Source of the DNA: Silurus meridionalis
Lineage: Eukaryota; Chordata; Actinopteri; Siluriformes; Siluridae
Assembly (NCBI RefSeq): GCF_014805685.1
Contig: NC_060907.1
Span: 2,240,197-2,304,196, forward strand
DNA: 64,000 nucleotides
Direction: 5' to 3'
Each line of letters begins with the position of its first letter. Within the stretch, counting starts at the first letter, position 1. The translations under genes were made by a program, and so were the position numbers. Below the pieces are notes generated by a model. The model did not search any database and was not told the DNA's origin. It saw only the letters and a list, made by a program, of their open reading frames with translations. Of the stretch, positions 1-28,241 are shown piece by piece.

Positions 1-157
1 TGTTTCTACTAAACAGTTTTACTTTTTGACATTAAATACTAAGATGTTCTGGAGCCTCTGTATTTATCAATCCTTGTTAATGTGTTTACACTTTTTCTGT
101 TTGTCCTCCAGGAACGGCCATAACACTAGAGAGAATGTATCTAAGCTGGCTGATCAT

Positions 158-216
<59 letters not shown>

Positions 217-945
217 CCACATGATGTAAAATAATGTTGCCTAAAAAAATGCCTACATTCCCATTGTAGAGATTTAGGATGTGGACAGGGGTCAGTATTC
301 TGCAGTTTTGCATCCCAATGCACATCAATGCCAATGAGTGCCCATGGCCCTTCCTGCCACTGGTCTTTACCTGAACTAATTTTATGTACAACCACTACAA
401 CCACTGAATTTTAATCATAATGTATTTTTAAAATAAACAGAGCCATTTTCTGTTGTAATTTTCCGAACCAACTTTTAAAATACTAAAGAAAAAGTGAACG
501 TTTATAAAAGTCATAATAATAAGAATATGATTGAAATTAGTTAATATATTTTAATGCTTAAGAGTAAAACAGTTTACATTTTAGAGAAAGATAATATATG
601 ATAAATATCAGTAATGTTAGCTGGATAGCTTGTTGCTAACAAAACATATGACATCATAGGGAGTGATACAAGAAATAAAACACTAATGGATTACTAAATG
701 CACACGCAATATTTACATTCAGAACTAAAGTATTTATCATTGAGAATCTACAGCAGACTGAAACAGTTCTAACCTGCAGACAGCAGAAAAAATACTCTGT
801 ACTTCTATAAATGATTAAAGTTGATTTAAATGGCTGTAAGTTGCTCATGTTGCGAGAGTAAAGAAGCGATTCAGGTTTTTCATTTCAGTAAAGAGTTCTC
901 TCTATTCATCAGCTGTTTCAGAACTTCTTTTCTTCATCATGTTCC
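1..945. other. 3' flank of gene A; repeated downstream of gene B
   Basis: There is no gene here beyond the untranslated end of gene A. Roughly positions 100-945 are a near copy of 9,100-9,890, the flank of gene B, and the right half also matches 19,380-19,790, the flank of gene C. A (CA)n run occupies about 158-213. The open frames in this stretch are made of microsatellite or differ between the copies. Confidence 0.7.
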
Positions 946-2026
946 TCAAAGTCTGGAAGAAAAAACACACAGGAACATCAGAAATGTGTGTTAAAGTAGA
1001 ACATGTTGTTGACATTTATAAACATCAGTTGTGTATAAAAACTCACATTAAAAAAAAAGAAAATGAATTTTATTAAATTAATAATCTAATAATGGTTTTC
1101 ATTGAAACGTAAATTCAGAGCCATATACTGTAGGCTGATTACCACAAAGCTTCTCCCATAACCGTACTTAGAAACGAGGAGAAGACCAGCTTTCCCAGCA
1201 GGATTTACTGGACTAATAAAAGGCAACGCCAAAGTTGAGAACCTCAAAATGAATTGCCAAGCAGGACCTTCAGATAAGTCTGGAATTTCACATGTCAAAT
1301 GGCCAAAAACCAATGACAAATGCAATGAGAACATTTGACCAGAGTTTCCATCACCCACACAGGTCTCACAGTGGAGGATTATTACCACATTGTGCAGGAG
1401 ATGAGTAAAAGCTATATTTCAGGTAGTAATGGAGCAAAGATTTCTGTAGAAATAATGAAGGAAAGTAAAGAGAGAGAAACTTAGAGCTTAAAAGGTGTTC
1501 ATTTAAGCCAGATTTTCTATTCATCAACAATATATTGATATCTGCAGTCAGAAGGCAGTGGACTCAATCTTCATTATCTGGAAGCAATTGCAGTAAATCA
1601 CACTACTAGATGAGGCAGAAACAGAAGGGTTATGGTGAACATAAGGACACTAAGAACAGCCTCTTCATCAAAATAATCAGGGATTAAAATAGAAAAACAT
1701 GAGTAAAAGGGGCTCCTGGCTGATGACCAGCACAATAGCACTGTAGGATGTGTGTCAAAAAGAAATGACTCACCTTTGCTGGCATCTAACAAGTGTGTGA
1801 TAAACATCATCAGATTTCCGGCCTGCAGGGTCGAGAGCTGCATACGTGTCGTCTTTAACACTCAACCCAATGTTCTGCAGAGAGGAGGGGTGGAGAACAT
1901 GAGCAGGTTCTGCTGAAGATCTTTACAGTAAGAGTTTATTATGAACAAAGCAGCCACCTGATGGACAGGTCTGTATTAACTCACCTGATGATCACCTTCA
2001 TCTGCCTTTTCTTCTGTCTGTACCAT
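946..2026 (-). pseudogene. Tail exons of gene A, out of frame with the rest of the gene
   Basis: These are the remaining 3' exons of gene A: a basic tail exon (2026-1985), a tyrosine-motif exon (1874-1774) and the terminal exon (from 952, stop at 946-948 in the family frame). The tyrosine exon is itself open and encodes DDTYAAL and, ten residues later, DVYHTL, as in gene C. It cannot be reached in frame. The transmembrane exon has lost one C from a four-C run, and the 42-bp basic exon has lost one A from a five-A run compared with the 43-bp exon of gene C. Splice sites look normal (acceptor CTGCAG, donor GTGAGT). The 1.0-1.5 kb intron before the terminal exon holds nothing I recognise. Confidence 0.7.
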
Positions 2027-2111
2027 CTATTTAAACAAAATCAAATATTTCTCCATCGTAAACATCTTCATAAGAATTAATGATGAATTTATCAGTACAT
2101 TTATTCTCACC

Positions 2112-6328
<4,217 letters not shown>

Positions 6329-6854
6329 CACTACTAAAGAAAACAATAAAAAAATTAAATGAATTGCGAAATAGTAAAAAAAAAAAAAAAAAAAAGTTTT
6401 TTCATTGAGAAAAAAATGTCAGATTTATGGAAGGAGTCTCTAATGTTAGAGATTTGTGACCATCAGAGGTAACGCTATAAAATATTCAGGACAGTTTGTA
6501 CCTCTTTTATTTGACTTGAAGAGGAAAAAGAAGAGAAATTAGAGACCACAGAGGAAACAACTATAGCTGGTGTACAGCTGGTCTCCTTTTAATTATTTTA
6601 ATCTAGTTTTTATTTAATTTATCAATTCTTCAGATTCTCTACATCACTTATTTAGCCACATTCATTTACATAAACAACAACCCCAAATCACCATATACTG
6701 TAAATATCTTATTTTAAAGTGTGATTTCATGGATATATTTTATGTTTTAGTATTGTAGCCACAGAGCTTGTAAATTGATATAAAAACAGACCCTGTCACT
6801 ACATCATAATCATAATTTATCAGAATATTGAAGTAATAATGTTTTTATGTGTTT

Positions 6855-7100
6855 CTCACCGTGTGACTCGACCTTCCTGAACGACGACCAAACAGAGAGA
6901 AAGTGTGAGAGTTGAAGGAGTCGGTTGTGTACGGTGAGTTGTTGATGTGTTCTGTTTCCTCTGTCACTGAATCAGTTGCTGCAACTGAGGAAATGTGCAT
7001 ATCATTTTTACCATCTCAGTCCAGAAGGGTGAAAGGAAATGGAGTGGGGTTGAGATAAAACCACTGCATCTCCCACTGAAGAAGTGAAACTAACAGCATG
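6855..7100 (-). promoter_or_regulatory. Gene A non-coding first exon and upstream region
   Basis: A conserved block with a splice donor (exon 3' end at 6860, then GTGAGA) and no start codon that fits the protein. It recurs at B (from 17,277), C (from 26,379) and D (from 40,665), always upstream of the signal exon, so it is best read as a 5' untranslated exon plus promoter. The upstream part holds AGAAGTGAAA at 7080-7089, one mismatch from the PU.1/IRF composite element GGAANNGAAA, and AGAGGAA on the minus strand. The transcription start is not visible. A (CA)n run follows at about 7,122-7,170. Confidence 0.55.
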
Positions 7101-7122
7101 GCCATCATCACCCTGAACCACT

Positions 7123-7169
<47 letters not shown>

Positions 7170-7170
<1 letters not shown>

Positions 7171-7654
7171 GAAAAAAAACACACGTGTTGTGCATAGAGT
7201 CATAGAGTTTTATAGTTTTATAAAAATGATCAGGGTAATGTTTAGATTTGGTTTGAATGTTTTATATATGTTTATAATTGTGTCTACACTCATTTTTTAT
7301 TGTTTCAGTATTGTGTTTCGTTTAAAAGTCAAATCCTGCTGATTGGAGGAGACTGTGGATTTTGCTGCTCAGAATGGAACACAATAATCACCAGAGCAAT
7401 AACAGAGGGAAGAAAACACAAAGGAGTTGTTTCTACCTGTGTCTATTACATTCCTCCTTTTTCTCTCTTTTTTCAGCTTGATTGTTATGGTGTCTGTTTC
7501 CTATGATTATTTTGCAGTGTCTCCAGCCTTTTCCCGAGTTTTTCTGTGTAAGTATTTGCTAATCATTTTTTTCTATTGTTTTCTATTTTCTATTTTTTTT
7601 CCCAACTTGTCCAAGTCTGTATCTGCTTTTTCAGTTTTTAAATGTTTATTTGGA
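7170..7654. other. Intergenic DNA between gene A promoter and relic
   Basis: AT-rich sequence shared with the region upstream of B (about 17,590-18,240) and C (about 26,760-27,450). I see no gene. It behaves as ordinary flanking DNA of the duplicated unit. Confidence 0.5.
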
Positions 7655-8089
7655 GTGAAAAGAAAAAAAAAATGTTAGATGACTAGCATGTTGCTAACAA
7701 AACACACACTATCTGCATTGAAAGACTGATATTCTGTAATTCCTGCTACATGTGCCAGGGGGCAGTGGTGGTGTAATGACACTCTAATGCAGGGGTGTCA
7801 AACTCAGGCCCGCGGGCCAAATCCGTGAAATGATTTTATATTGCTCTATTATTATTGTTATTAATGTCCCGGCGATATGAAGCGCTGATAACACAAACTA
7901 CAGATCCCATAATGCAGCGCTTCAGCTGCCTTACCGAACGCTCGAATACCTGGGAACATTCCAGCGTCAATCAAGTCGAGCTTCTGTTGATGTATTTAAC
8001 CCTATTGTACAGTTATTGTGAAACAGCGCCTCACAGTGGTGAAGAGAAAAGTTGACTCTGGGTAGATGTTTACTGACGCTGGCGGTAAA

Positions 8090-8140
<51 letters not shown>

Positions 8141-9000
8141 AGTGGAGCGAATGTGGCTGTAATTAAGGAATTGAATCTAAGACAGAACTACGAGACAAAA
8201 CATCAGGAGAAGCTGAAAAACCTGAATGCAGAGCAGAAGATACAGAAAGTAGAAGAGTTAAAGAAGAATCTAAAATTTCACAGACGTTTTTAAAAAGAGC
8301 AAAAGAAGTGAAACTGCTGTGAAAGCAAGTTTTATTGTGGCAGAGGAGAAATCAGAGGCACATCAGCCAGTTATTTAGTTTCTGAAGAGCGGCATGATGA
8401 AATTATTTAACGTTTAGGGTATTTATTCTGGAATAATATTCCTGTCTTTTTTATTCATATTTATGTTCAAAAAACTGTTTTAACTGTGTTCAGTAAATGT
8501 TTATCCTGTTTGGCCCGAGACCTAAAGTGTGCTTTGAGTTTTGGCCCCCGGTGCAATTGAGTTTGACCCTCCTGCACTACAGCATCTCACTAGAAAGACT
8601 GATGGACGTGTTTTTGAAAGATCTATAGAGTTTAATGATAAAAGGGAAGAAAGCATGTCATGTCTTTAATCAATGATATTGTTAGGTCTTTTGCTGCATT
8701 TCTGCTTTTGTCGAATTGCCCCACTGGTTTTTCACAACTGTAGAGTTTCCTTTCATTTCAGTTTCATTGATTGCATTTTAACATTGCTTGTTAAAAAGAG
8801 CTCAACAAACTGATCAGGAATGCTCTCGCTCTGTCTTGATCTGCTTACTGACAACTTCAAGGTGGTGGTGGAAAAAAAAAAAAAAAAACCTTTAAACTTA
8901 AAGCCATTCTGAACAATAAACAGCACCACATTAATAACTTCATTATTCACTAACAAATACATAAAAAAAATCTGAGATTTGTAATCGAAAGTATTTGTAG
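7655..9000 (-). pseudogene. Fossil of a type II receptor gene, split by a hAT-like element
   Basis: Positions 7,655-7,789 match the DNA just downstream of genes D and F (27,760-27,870 and 55,020-55,140). Positions 8,575-9,000 match an intron of D/F around 29,680-29,990 and 56,940-57,340, including the edge of an Ig exon. Everything between (terminal exon to third Ig domain) is missing and the hAT-like element lies there instead. This suggests a type II gene once followed gene A, as D follows C. Confidence 0.55.
7790..8574. mobile_element. hAT-like non-autonomous element
   Basis: The ends are imperfect inverted repeats, CAGGGGTGTCAAACTCA on the left and, read inwards, CAGGAGGGTCAAACTCA on the right, typical of fish hAT elements. 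A (GT)n run at about 8,092-8,134 and a short lysine-rich frame lie inside, with no intact transposase. The 8-bp flanks do not match, so the boundaries or the insertion have been altered. Confidence 0.55.
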
Positions 9001-9124
9001 TTTTGCCGCAATTTACACACTGAACAGTAGATATTGAAATGCTGTATGTCTGGCACTTTAACTCTGAGTGAAATAAACAGCACTTTCCTTTTTAACTTTC
9101 AGAATGTATCTAAGCTGGCTGATC

Positions 9125-9172
9125 TCACACACACACACACACACGCACGCACGCACGCACGCACGCACGCAC
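9125..9172. repeat. (CA)n(CGCA)n microsatellite
   Basis: Counterpart of the CA run at 158-213 in the gene A flank, with the second half changed to CGCA units. Confidence 0.85.
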
Positions 9173-10695
9173 GATGTAAAATAATGTTGCCTAAAAATGC
9201 CTACATTCCCATTGTAGAGATTTAGGATGTGTACAGGGGTCAGTATTCTGCAGTTTTGCATCCCAATGCACATCAATGCCAATGAGTGCCCATGGCCCTT
9301 CCTGCCACTGGTCTTTACCTGAACTAATTTTATGTACAACCACTACAACCACTGAATTTTAATCATAATGTATTTTAAAATAAACAGAGCCATTTTCTGT
9401 TGTAATTTTCCAAGCCAACTTTTAAAATACTAAGGAAAAAGTGAACGTTTATAAAAGTCATAATAATAAGAATATGATTGAAATTAGTTAATATATTTTA
9501 ATGCTTAAGAGTAAAACAGTTTATATTTTAGAGAAAGATAATATGATAAATATCAGTAATGTTAGCTGGATAGCTTGTTGCTAACAAAACACATGACATC
9601 ATAGGGAGTGATAATAAAACACTTATGGATTAATAAATGCACACGCAATATTTACATTCAGAACTAAAGTATTTATCATTGAGAATCTACAGCAGACTGA
9701 AACAGTTCTAATCTGCAGACAGCAGAAAAAATACTTTGTACTTCTATTAAATGTAATAAATTAAAGCTGCTTTAAATGGCTGTAAGTTGCTCATGTTGCG
9801 AGAGTAAAGAAGCGATTCAGGTTTTTCATTTCAGTAAAGAGTTCTCTCTATTCATCAGCTGTTTCAGAACTTCTTTTCTTCATCATGTTCCTCAAAGTCT
9901 GGAAGAAAAAAAACACACAGGAACATCAGAAATGTGTGTTAAAGTAGAACATGTTGCTGACATTTACATAAAACTCACATTTTTTAAATAAAGAATTCAT
10001 TTTATCAAAATAATAATCTAATAATGGTTTTCATTGAAACGTAAATTCAGAGCCATATACTGTAGGCTGATTACCACAAAGCTTCTCCCATAACCGCATT
10101 TTAGAAACGAGGAGAAGACCAGCTTTCCCAGCAGGATTTACTGGACTAATAAAAGGCAATGCCGAAGTTGAGAACCTCAAAATGAATTGCCAAGCAGGAC
10201 CTTCAGATAAGTCTGGAATTTCACATGTCAAATGGCCAAAAACCAATGACAAATGCAATGAGAACATTTGACCAGAGTTTCCATCACCCACACAGGTCTC
10301 ACAGTGGAGGATTATTACCACATTGTGCAGGAGATGAGTAAAAGCTATATTTCAGGTAGTAATGGAGCAAAGATTTCTGTAGAAATAATGAAGGAAAGTA
10401 AAGAGAGAGAAACTTAGAGCTTAAAAGGTGTTCATTTAAGCCAGATTTTCTATTCATCAACAATATATTGATATCTGCAGTCAGAAGGCAGTGGACTCAA
10501 TCTTCATTATCTGGAAGCAATTGCAGTAAATCACACTACTAGATTAGGCAGAAACAGAAGGGTTATGGACACTAAGAACAGCCTCTTCATCAAAATAATC
10601 AGGGATTAAAATAGAAAAACATGAGTAAAAGGGGCTCCTGGCTGATGACCAGCACAATAGCACTGTAGGATGTGTGTCAAAAAGAAATGACTCAC

Positions 10696-10796
10696 CTTTG
10701 CTGGCATCTAACAAGTGTGTGATAAATATCATCAGATTTCCGGCCTGCAGGGTCGAGAGCTGCATACGTGTCGTCTTTAACACTCAACCCAATGTT
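10696..10796 (-). pseudogene. Unused tyrosine-motif exon of gene B
   Basis: A 101-bp exon with acceptor CTGCAG and donor GTGAGT, encoding DDTYAAL and DVYHTL as in A and C. It follows the in-frame stop of gene B and so would not be translated unless the preceding exon were bypassed. The terminal exon follows from 9898. Confidence 0.65.
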
Positions 10797-10919
10797 CTGC
10801 AGAGAGGAGGGGTGGAGAACATGAGCAGGTTCTGCTGAAGATCTTTACAGTAAGAGTTTAATATGAACAAAGCAGCCACCTCATGGACAGGTCTGTATTA
10901 ACTCACCTGATGATCAACT

Positions 10920-15034
<4,115 letters not shown>

Positions 15035-15139
15035 CATTAATAAAGGTTCTAAACAAAAAAAAAAATATATTTAAATAAAAATTACTTGCAAAAAGTAAAA
15101 AATAGTTCAAACCATTTTTTTTAGTTGAGAAAAAGACTG

Positions 15140-15810
15140 TTACTGGTAATACACATGTACTCTGTCTTACTCCTACTGACTTTCATTCCCCATCTCTCCA
15201 GCGCATACCTCCACCTCTCCATGCTCTTCTCCACCTGCTTCCTACTCTCACCACAAATCACAATATCATCCAAAACAACATAGTCCACGAAGACTCCTGT
15301 CTGACCTCGTCCATCAAACTATCCATCACTGAAAACAGGAAAGGGCTCAGAGCTAATCCTTGATGCCATTTTACATCCACCATGATCCAGTCTGTCATAC
15401 CTACTGCACACTTTTCTGCTGTCACACTGTCATACATGTTCTGCACCACCCTCACATACTTCTCTGACACACCAGAATTCCTCATACAATGCCACAACTC
15501 CTCTCTCCACCCTGTAGTACGCATTCTCTAAATCCACAAACACACAACCCAACTCCTTCTGATCTTCTCTATACTTCTCCATCAACATTCTCAAATAATG
15601 CCTCCTTTGGCCAACAGTAGCCCAATTTCCACCGGTACCCTGTTGGCTAACAATAGCCGATTCAGTATGAGATTATGATTCGTGATCCGAATGTTAGATT
15701 TGACACATGTATTACTCCGGATGCCCTTCCTAATGCAACCCTCCTCATTTATCCGGACTTGAGACAGGCACTAAGAGTGCACTGGTTTGTGCAAACCTAA
15801 TGGCTGGGTT
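15140..15810 (-). mobile_element. RTE-type LINE fragment
   Basis: The minus strand encodes the end of a reverse transcriptase, with frames such as HQGLALSPFLFSVMDSLMDE and EKYVRVVQNMYDSVTAEKC, followed by the familiar fish tail with CCGGATGCCCTTCC on the plus strand near 15,720. Several frameshifts make it inactive. Similar pieces lie at 46,365-46,500 and 61,540-62,000. Confidence 0.65.
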
Positions 15811-16153
15811 CACCACGTTACTTTGAACTGATCACAAAAATCAAATATTTAAAAAAGCACAAGTAAAAACTGGTTCATGAATTAAATGTTAACAAATTTA
15901 TCATTATGGAGTAATTTTCATCATTTTAGAATCCTCAATAATGTCACAGAATCATTAGATAATCAAAGATGAGATATGAAAACAATAATAGTCACAAATA
16001 TTTCACATTTCTAATAGTTTTGACTTTGAATAGAAAGACAAAACCAAAAATAAAACCAACAAAAGTGTTAGTATTTACCCAATGGCCTTCCACAGTATAT
16101 TACTTATACAAATCTCAACTTGCCTATTTGGCTTTCCACAATACATCACAAAA

Positions 16154-17270
<1,117 letters not shown>

Positions 17271-17276
17271 TCTTAC

Positions 17277-17550
17277 CGTGTTCCTCGACCTTCATGTACG
17301 ACAATAAAACAGAGAATAAAGATATGTGTGAGAGTTGAAGAAATTGATTGTGTAAGTTGAGTTGTTTATAAGTCCTGTTTCCTCTTTCACTGATTTAGTT
17401 GCTGCAACTGAGGAAGTGTTGCTTTACAGTGTTAACACATTGTGTCTACATTGTGCACATTATTTTTACCATCTCAGTCCAGAAGTGTGAAAAGAAATGG
17501 AGGGGGATTAAGGTGAAGCCATTGCATATTCAACTGCAGAAGTGAAACAC
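17277..17550 (-). promoter_or_regulatory. Gene B non-coding first exon and upstream region
   Basis: Copy of the gene A block: splice donor right after 17277 (GTAAGA) and an upstream PU.1/IRF-like AGAAGTGAAA at 17538-17547. It also contains GAGGAAGTG on the plus strand near 17,411, a good PU.1/ETS core. The start of transcription is not visible. Confidence 0.5.
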
Positions 17551-19790
17551 ACAACATGGTCATCATCACGCTAAACCACTAAACACAAGTCATGACTTTT
17601 ATAAAAATGATCAGTTTAATGTTTAGATTTAGTTTGATTGTTGTATATACGGTTATACTTGTGTCAAAACTTAATTTTTTATTGTTTCAGTATTGTGTTT
17701 AGTTTAAAAAGTAAAATCCTGATGATTGGAGGAGACTGTGGACTTGAACAGGCAGAAACAGTAGATTTTGCTTCTAAGGATGTAACACAGTGATCACCAG
17801 AGCAATAACAGTAGGAAGAAAACACAAAGGAGCCAAGTGACTTCTTTTATCTTACTTTGTGTTCCCCGTATTTCCCACCTGATGTCGCCATTGTCTCCTT
17901 CTGCCCCTCGTTTTTTCGTATTGTTTCCCCGTGTCTAATCCCTCCTGTGTATAATACACTCCTTATTTGTCTCTCTTTTTCAGTTTGATTGTTATGGTGC
18001 CTGTTTCCTATGGTTATTTTCCAGTGTCTCCCGAGTTTTTCTGTGAAAGTCGTTGCTTATCAGTTTTTTCTGCTTTTTCATGACAAAATTGAGATTTTGC
18101 ACAAATTCATGTATATATGTTTCCCTTTTCAAGTTGTGGAATTTTGTTTGCTATATTCTATTGTTGTTTTGTGTTGTTGTTGTTTTTGGACATTCTAATT
18201 AAAGAATGAATTTTCCAACTTGTCCGAGTCTGTATCTGCTTTTTTTGGACTATAGTTTAACACTCATTTTCAAAACACTGGTCAGGTCTGTGAAGTCTGA
18301 CCACAAATGTTTTTTTCAATATAATCACTGCTATACCAAATCTCATGTTTTAAATATTTATTTGCAGTGAAAAAAAAAAAATATTTGAAGCTTTGGCTAG
18401 ATGAAGCCTCTACTCAGAAATTCTACTCAGAAGGCAGGAAGGTTTTAGCAAATTTCATTAGAGCAACAATACTGCTCACTTCATTAACAGCAAAAAAATT
18501 AACATAAATTCACTGCTTTAAATGAGTTTATAGCAGTTATTACTTTAGATTTATCAGTACAAACACATTAGCTGTTTAAATCTATAACACTGACCTGCAG
18601 TTTACAGTTTAGAGAAAGTAATACATCAGAAATATCATCAGTAATGTTAGATGACTAGCATGTTGCTAATTTACACACACATTCTGCATTGAAAGACTGA
18701 TATTCTGTAATTCCTGCTACATGTGCTACATTGTAATGTTTTAAAGCATCAACTAGAGAATTATACTGCCTCTTCATCCGTTACTTCATCCTGTTGACAT
18801 TTTTGTTGACATTAGGATTCTTCAATATCTGTTGCTCACAACACGAACAATTCAAACTCAATGGTTATATCTCCTTTATAACTGGAGAAAGTTGAAGGTA
18901 CAAGGTATAGTGTCAGTAGTTTTACAAGAAACTGTTAGTTTTGCAAGAAAATAGCAAAAATCTACAATAAAGTGAAATCACAACATTAATAAAATAGATA
19001 TTTATCAATGCATTTTTATAGTATGTAGATCATTTTGATGGTAAATGTATAAGTAGCTCTTATGCTGTAAAAGTGTGTGCACCCCTGGTCTAGATAATTG
19101 ACCACAAACATAATTAACAACAATGATATTTTTTGTTTTTGTGGTTCATCACAAATTACACATCAAATTCCATGCCATATGTATATTTGAAGTTTAAATG
19201 AAATAATTATGCTTATAAATCGCTTGCATTTTAAAGTACGTGCAGTCTGATTATATAATCACTTTATCCTGCTCAGTGTCACATTGAATCATTTCCAGGA
19301 TCACAGAGTGCCAAACATTTCCACAAAAGCTTTTACCTTTTACAAAAATAAACTGAAATATTCGTAAAAAGCATATGACTTGAAATTAGTTAATAGCTTT
19401 TATTGCTTAAGAGTAAAACAGTTTATATTTTGGAGAAAGATAATATATGATAAATATCAGCTATGTTAGCTGGATAGCTTGTTGCTAACAAAACACATGA
19501 CATCATAAGGAGTGATAAGAGAAATAAAACACTAATGGATTACTAAATGCACACGCAATATTTACATTCAGAACTAAAGTATTTATCATTGAGAATCTAC
19601 AGCAGACTGAAACAGTTCTAACCTGCAGACAGCAGAAAAAATACTTTGTACTTCTATAAAATGATTAAAGTTGATTTAAATGGCTGTAAGTTGCTCATGT
19701 TGCGAGAGTAAAGAAGCGATTCAGGTTTTCATTTCAGTAAAGAGTTCTCTCTATTCATCAGCTGTTTCAGAACTTCTTTTCTTCATCATG
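17551..19790. other. Intergenic DNA between gene B promoter and gene C terminal exon
   Basis: Mostly AT-rich unit-flanking DNA. Positions 18,640-18,725 match the DNA next to the 3' end of D and F (27,760-27,840), the only trace of a type II gene between B and C. From about 19,380 it is the gene C 3' flank and matches 510-945. No supportable gene. Confidence 0.5.
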
Positions 19791-19794
19791 TTCC

Positions 19795-25478
<5,684 letters not shown>

Positions 25479-25731
25479 CACTACTAAATGTTCTAAAGGA
25501 AAATAATAATAATAATAATAATAATATATATATATATAGTAGACTGTTTATTCAGCTTGCATATTTCTTAACTGCCATAATATCATAACCTTCCACTTCT
25601 GCACATTTCCTCTTCAATGCCACAGCCTAAGAACATCTATCTGTACTTCTTAATGATGTCCACACGTCTCTGCACTGTTATAGCCTTTATTTTAATTCAC
25701 ATGCTGTACATATGCTACATATTTATCTTCA

Positions 25732-25808
<77 letters not shown>
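25732..25808. repeat. (TATC)n microsatellite between gene C signal exon and first exon
   Basis: It has a longer counterpart at 54,311-54,423 in gene E, directly at the edge of the 1.3-kb deletion that removed the gene E first exon. Confidence 0.9.
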
Positions 25809-25810
<2 letters not shown>

Positions 25811-26378
25811 ATGATATGAGGTGCAGTTACCAGTGTGACACTAAAACAGGTAGAAGTAATAACTATTTTTTACTTAAGTACATGTCAGAGCCAAGACTTC
25901 TTTACTTTCACTTGAGTAAAAAATGTATAATCAGCACTTCAACCTTTACCCGAGTATTTTAAAACATGAGTATCTGCACTTCTACTTAAGTAAAGGATGT
26001 GTGTACTTTTTCCCGCTCTGATCAGAAGTAAAGCTATAAAATATTCAGGACAGTTTGTAACTGTTTTATTTTATTTATTAATCTCTCAGATTCTCTACAT
26101 GACTCATTATTTAGCCACATTCATTTACATAAACAACACCCCCAAATCACCATATACTGTAAATATCGTCTTTTAAAGTTTGATTTTATGGATATATTTT
26201 ATGTTTTATTATTGCAAATATGTTAAATATCAAATTTTAGCCACAGAGTTTGAAAATTGATATGAAAACAGACCTTGTCACTATTTCATAATCATAATTT
26301 ATCAGAATATTGAAGTAATAACTTTATGTTCAAGAAAAAGTAAAAAAAAAAAAACCTGAAAATAAAATAGTTTCTCAC

Positions 26379-26650
26379 AGTGTGACTCGAACTTCCTGTA
26401 CGACGACCAAACAGAGAGAAAGTGTGAGAGTTGAACGGGTCGGATGTTTAAGTTGAGTTGTTTATGTGTTTTGTTTCCTCTGTCACTGAATCAGTTGCTG
26501 CAACTGAGAAAGTGTTGCTTTCTACAGTAGTAACATGTTGTGTCTACATTGTGCATATCATTTTTACCATCTCAGTCCAGAAGGGTGAAAGGAAATGGAG
26601 TGGGGTTGAGATAAAACCACTGCATCTCCCACTGAAGAAGTGAAACTAAC
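26379..26650 (-). promoter_or_regulatory. Gene C non-coding first exon and upstream region
   Basis: Same block as in A and B. The donor GTGAGA follows 26379. AGAAGTGAAA at 26,636-26,645 is one mismatch from the PU.1/IRF composite element. A (CA)n run follows at about 26,677-26,738. Confidence 0.5.
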
Positions 26651-26676
26651 AGCATGGCCATCATCACCCTGAACAA

Positions 26677-26742
<66 letters not shown>

Positions 26743-26759
26743 AGGAAAAAACACGTGTT

Positions 26760-27341
26760 GAGCATAGAGTCTTGACTTTTATAAAAATGATCAGGGTAAT
26801 GTTTAGATTTGGTTTGAATGTTTTATATATACGTTTATATTTGTGTCTACACTTCATTTTTTATTGTTTCAGTATTGTGTTTAGTTTAAAAGTAAAATCC
26901 TGCAGATTGGAGGAGACTGTGGACTTGAACAGGCAGAAACAGTAAATTTTGCTCCTCAGGATGGAACACAGTGATCACCAGAGTAAAAAGATTGAAAAAA
27001 CACAAAGGAGCCAAGTGACTCCTTTTTTCCCTTGTGTTCCCTTGTATTTTCCACCAGATGTCGCCCTTGTCCCCCTCTGTCACTCGTCATTTTCTTATTG
27101 TTTCTACCCCTGTCTACTCCCCCCGTGTCTATTAAATTCCTCCTTTTTCTCTCTTTTTCAGATTGATTGTTATGGTGCTTGTTTCAGATCTTTATCTTCC
27201 AGTGTCTCCAGCCTTTTCCTGAGTTTTTTTATGTAAGTCTTTGCGTATAATTTTTTTTTTCTGCTTTGCATTTTCATGAGAAGATTGAGATTTTTTTCAC
27301 ATTCTTAAATGTTTTGTTCCTTTTAAAGTTGTGGAATCTTG

Positions 27342-27373
<32 letters not shown>

Positions 27374-28078
27374 GGGACATTCTAATTAAAGAATGAAATT
27401 TCCAACTTGTCCAAGTCTGTATCTGCTTTTTCAGCTTTTAAATGTTTATTTGAGTGGAAAAAAATACAAAATGATATTTAAAGCTTTGCTTATGCCCAGA
27501 AATTCTACTCAGAAGGTCAAGAAGGTTTTAGCAAACGTCATAAGAGCAACATCATAATGTTTACATCATCAACAGTAAAAAATAAATAAAAATATAAATA
27601 ATGAAATAATAAAAAAACACTTCACTGTTTTAAATGAGTTTATAGCAGTTATTACTTTAGATTTATCAGTACAAACACATGAGCTGCTTAAATCTATAAC
27701 ACTGATCTACAATTTACAGTTTAGAGAAAGTAATACATCAGAACTATCTTCAGTAATGTTAGATGACTAGCATGTTGCTAACAAAACACACACTATCTGC
27801 ATTGAAAGACTGATATTCTGTAATTCCTGCTACATGTGCCAGGGGGCAGTGGTGGTGTAATGACACTCCAGTCTGAATTGATTCTTGTCAGCTCTAATGG
27901 CACTTTAAAGATCATATCTGTCCTTCAGGTAGTCACTAACATCACCTGAGACATGCAGGAGAGCAGAACTTCAGAGTTCAGAGTTTATCATAGATTTGGT
28001 TGAAGTAATTTAATATTGGTTTAGCAAATATTTTAGGGTGGTAACTCCACTTGAACATATTAAACTGGCACTTAAAAC

Positions 28079-28127
<49 letters not shown>

Positions 28128-28240
28128 GTTTGAAAGGATTAAAACAGTTTTAAATGGCTGTAAGTTGTTGATGTTGCTGGTGTAAAGAAGTGATTCAGCT
28201 TCTCCACTTCAGTGAGGAGTTCTCTCTATTCATCAGCTGT
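26760..28240. other. Intergenic DNA between genes C and D
   Basis: From about 27,130 it is a near copy of 54,440-55,530, between E and F. It holds poly-T and a (CA)n run (about 28,082-28,126) but no gene. Confidence 0.55.
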
Positions 28241-28241
28241 T

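Noticed and set aside
26..404. Open frames with HTHTHT or CVCVCV runs
   Set aside because: Produced by the CA microsatellite. The same holds for the frames over TA, GATA, TAT and GA runs throughout the window.
1086..1388. 100-residue minus-strand open frame, also in gene B (10,031-10,321)
   Set aside because: It lies in the last intron of A and B. The gene C copy (about 19,980-20,250) is not open, and changes between copies do not look protein-like. Probably just duplicated intron DNA.
9058..9339. Possible RNA gene in the block conserved between 100-480 and 9,100-9,450
   Set aside because: Conservation follows from the tandem duplication. I see no tRNA or snRNA-like fold or box.
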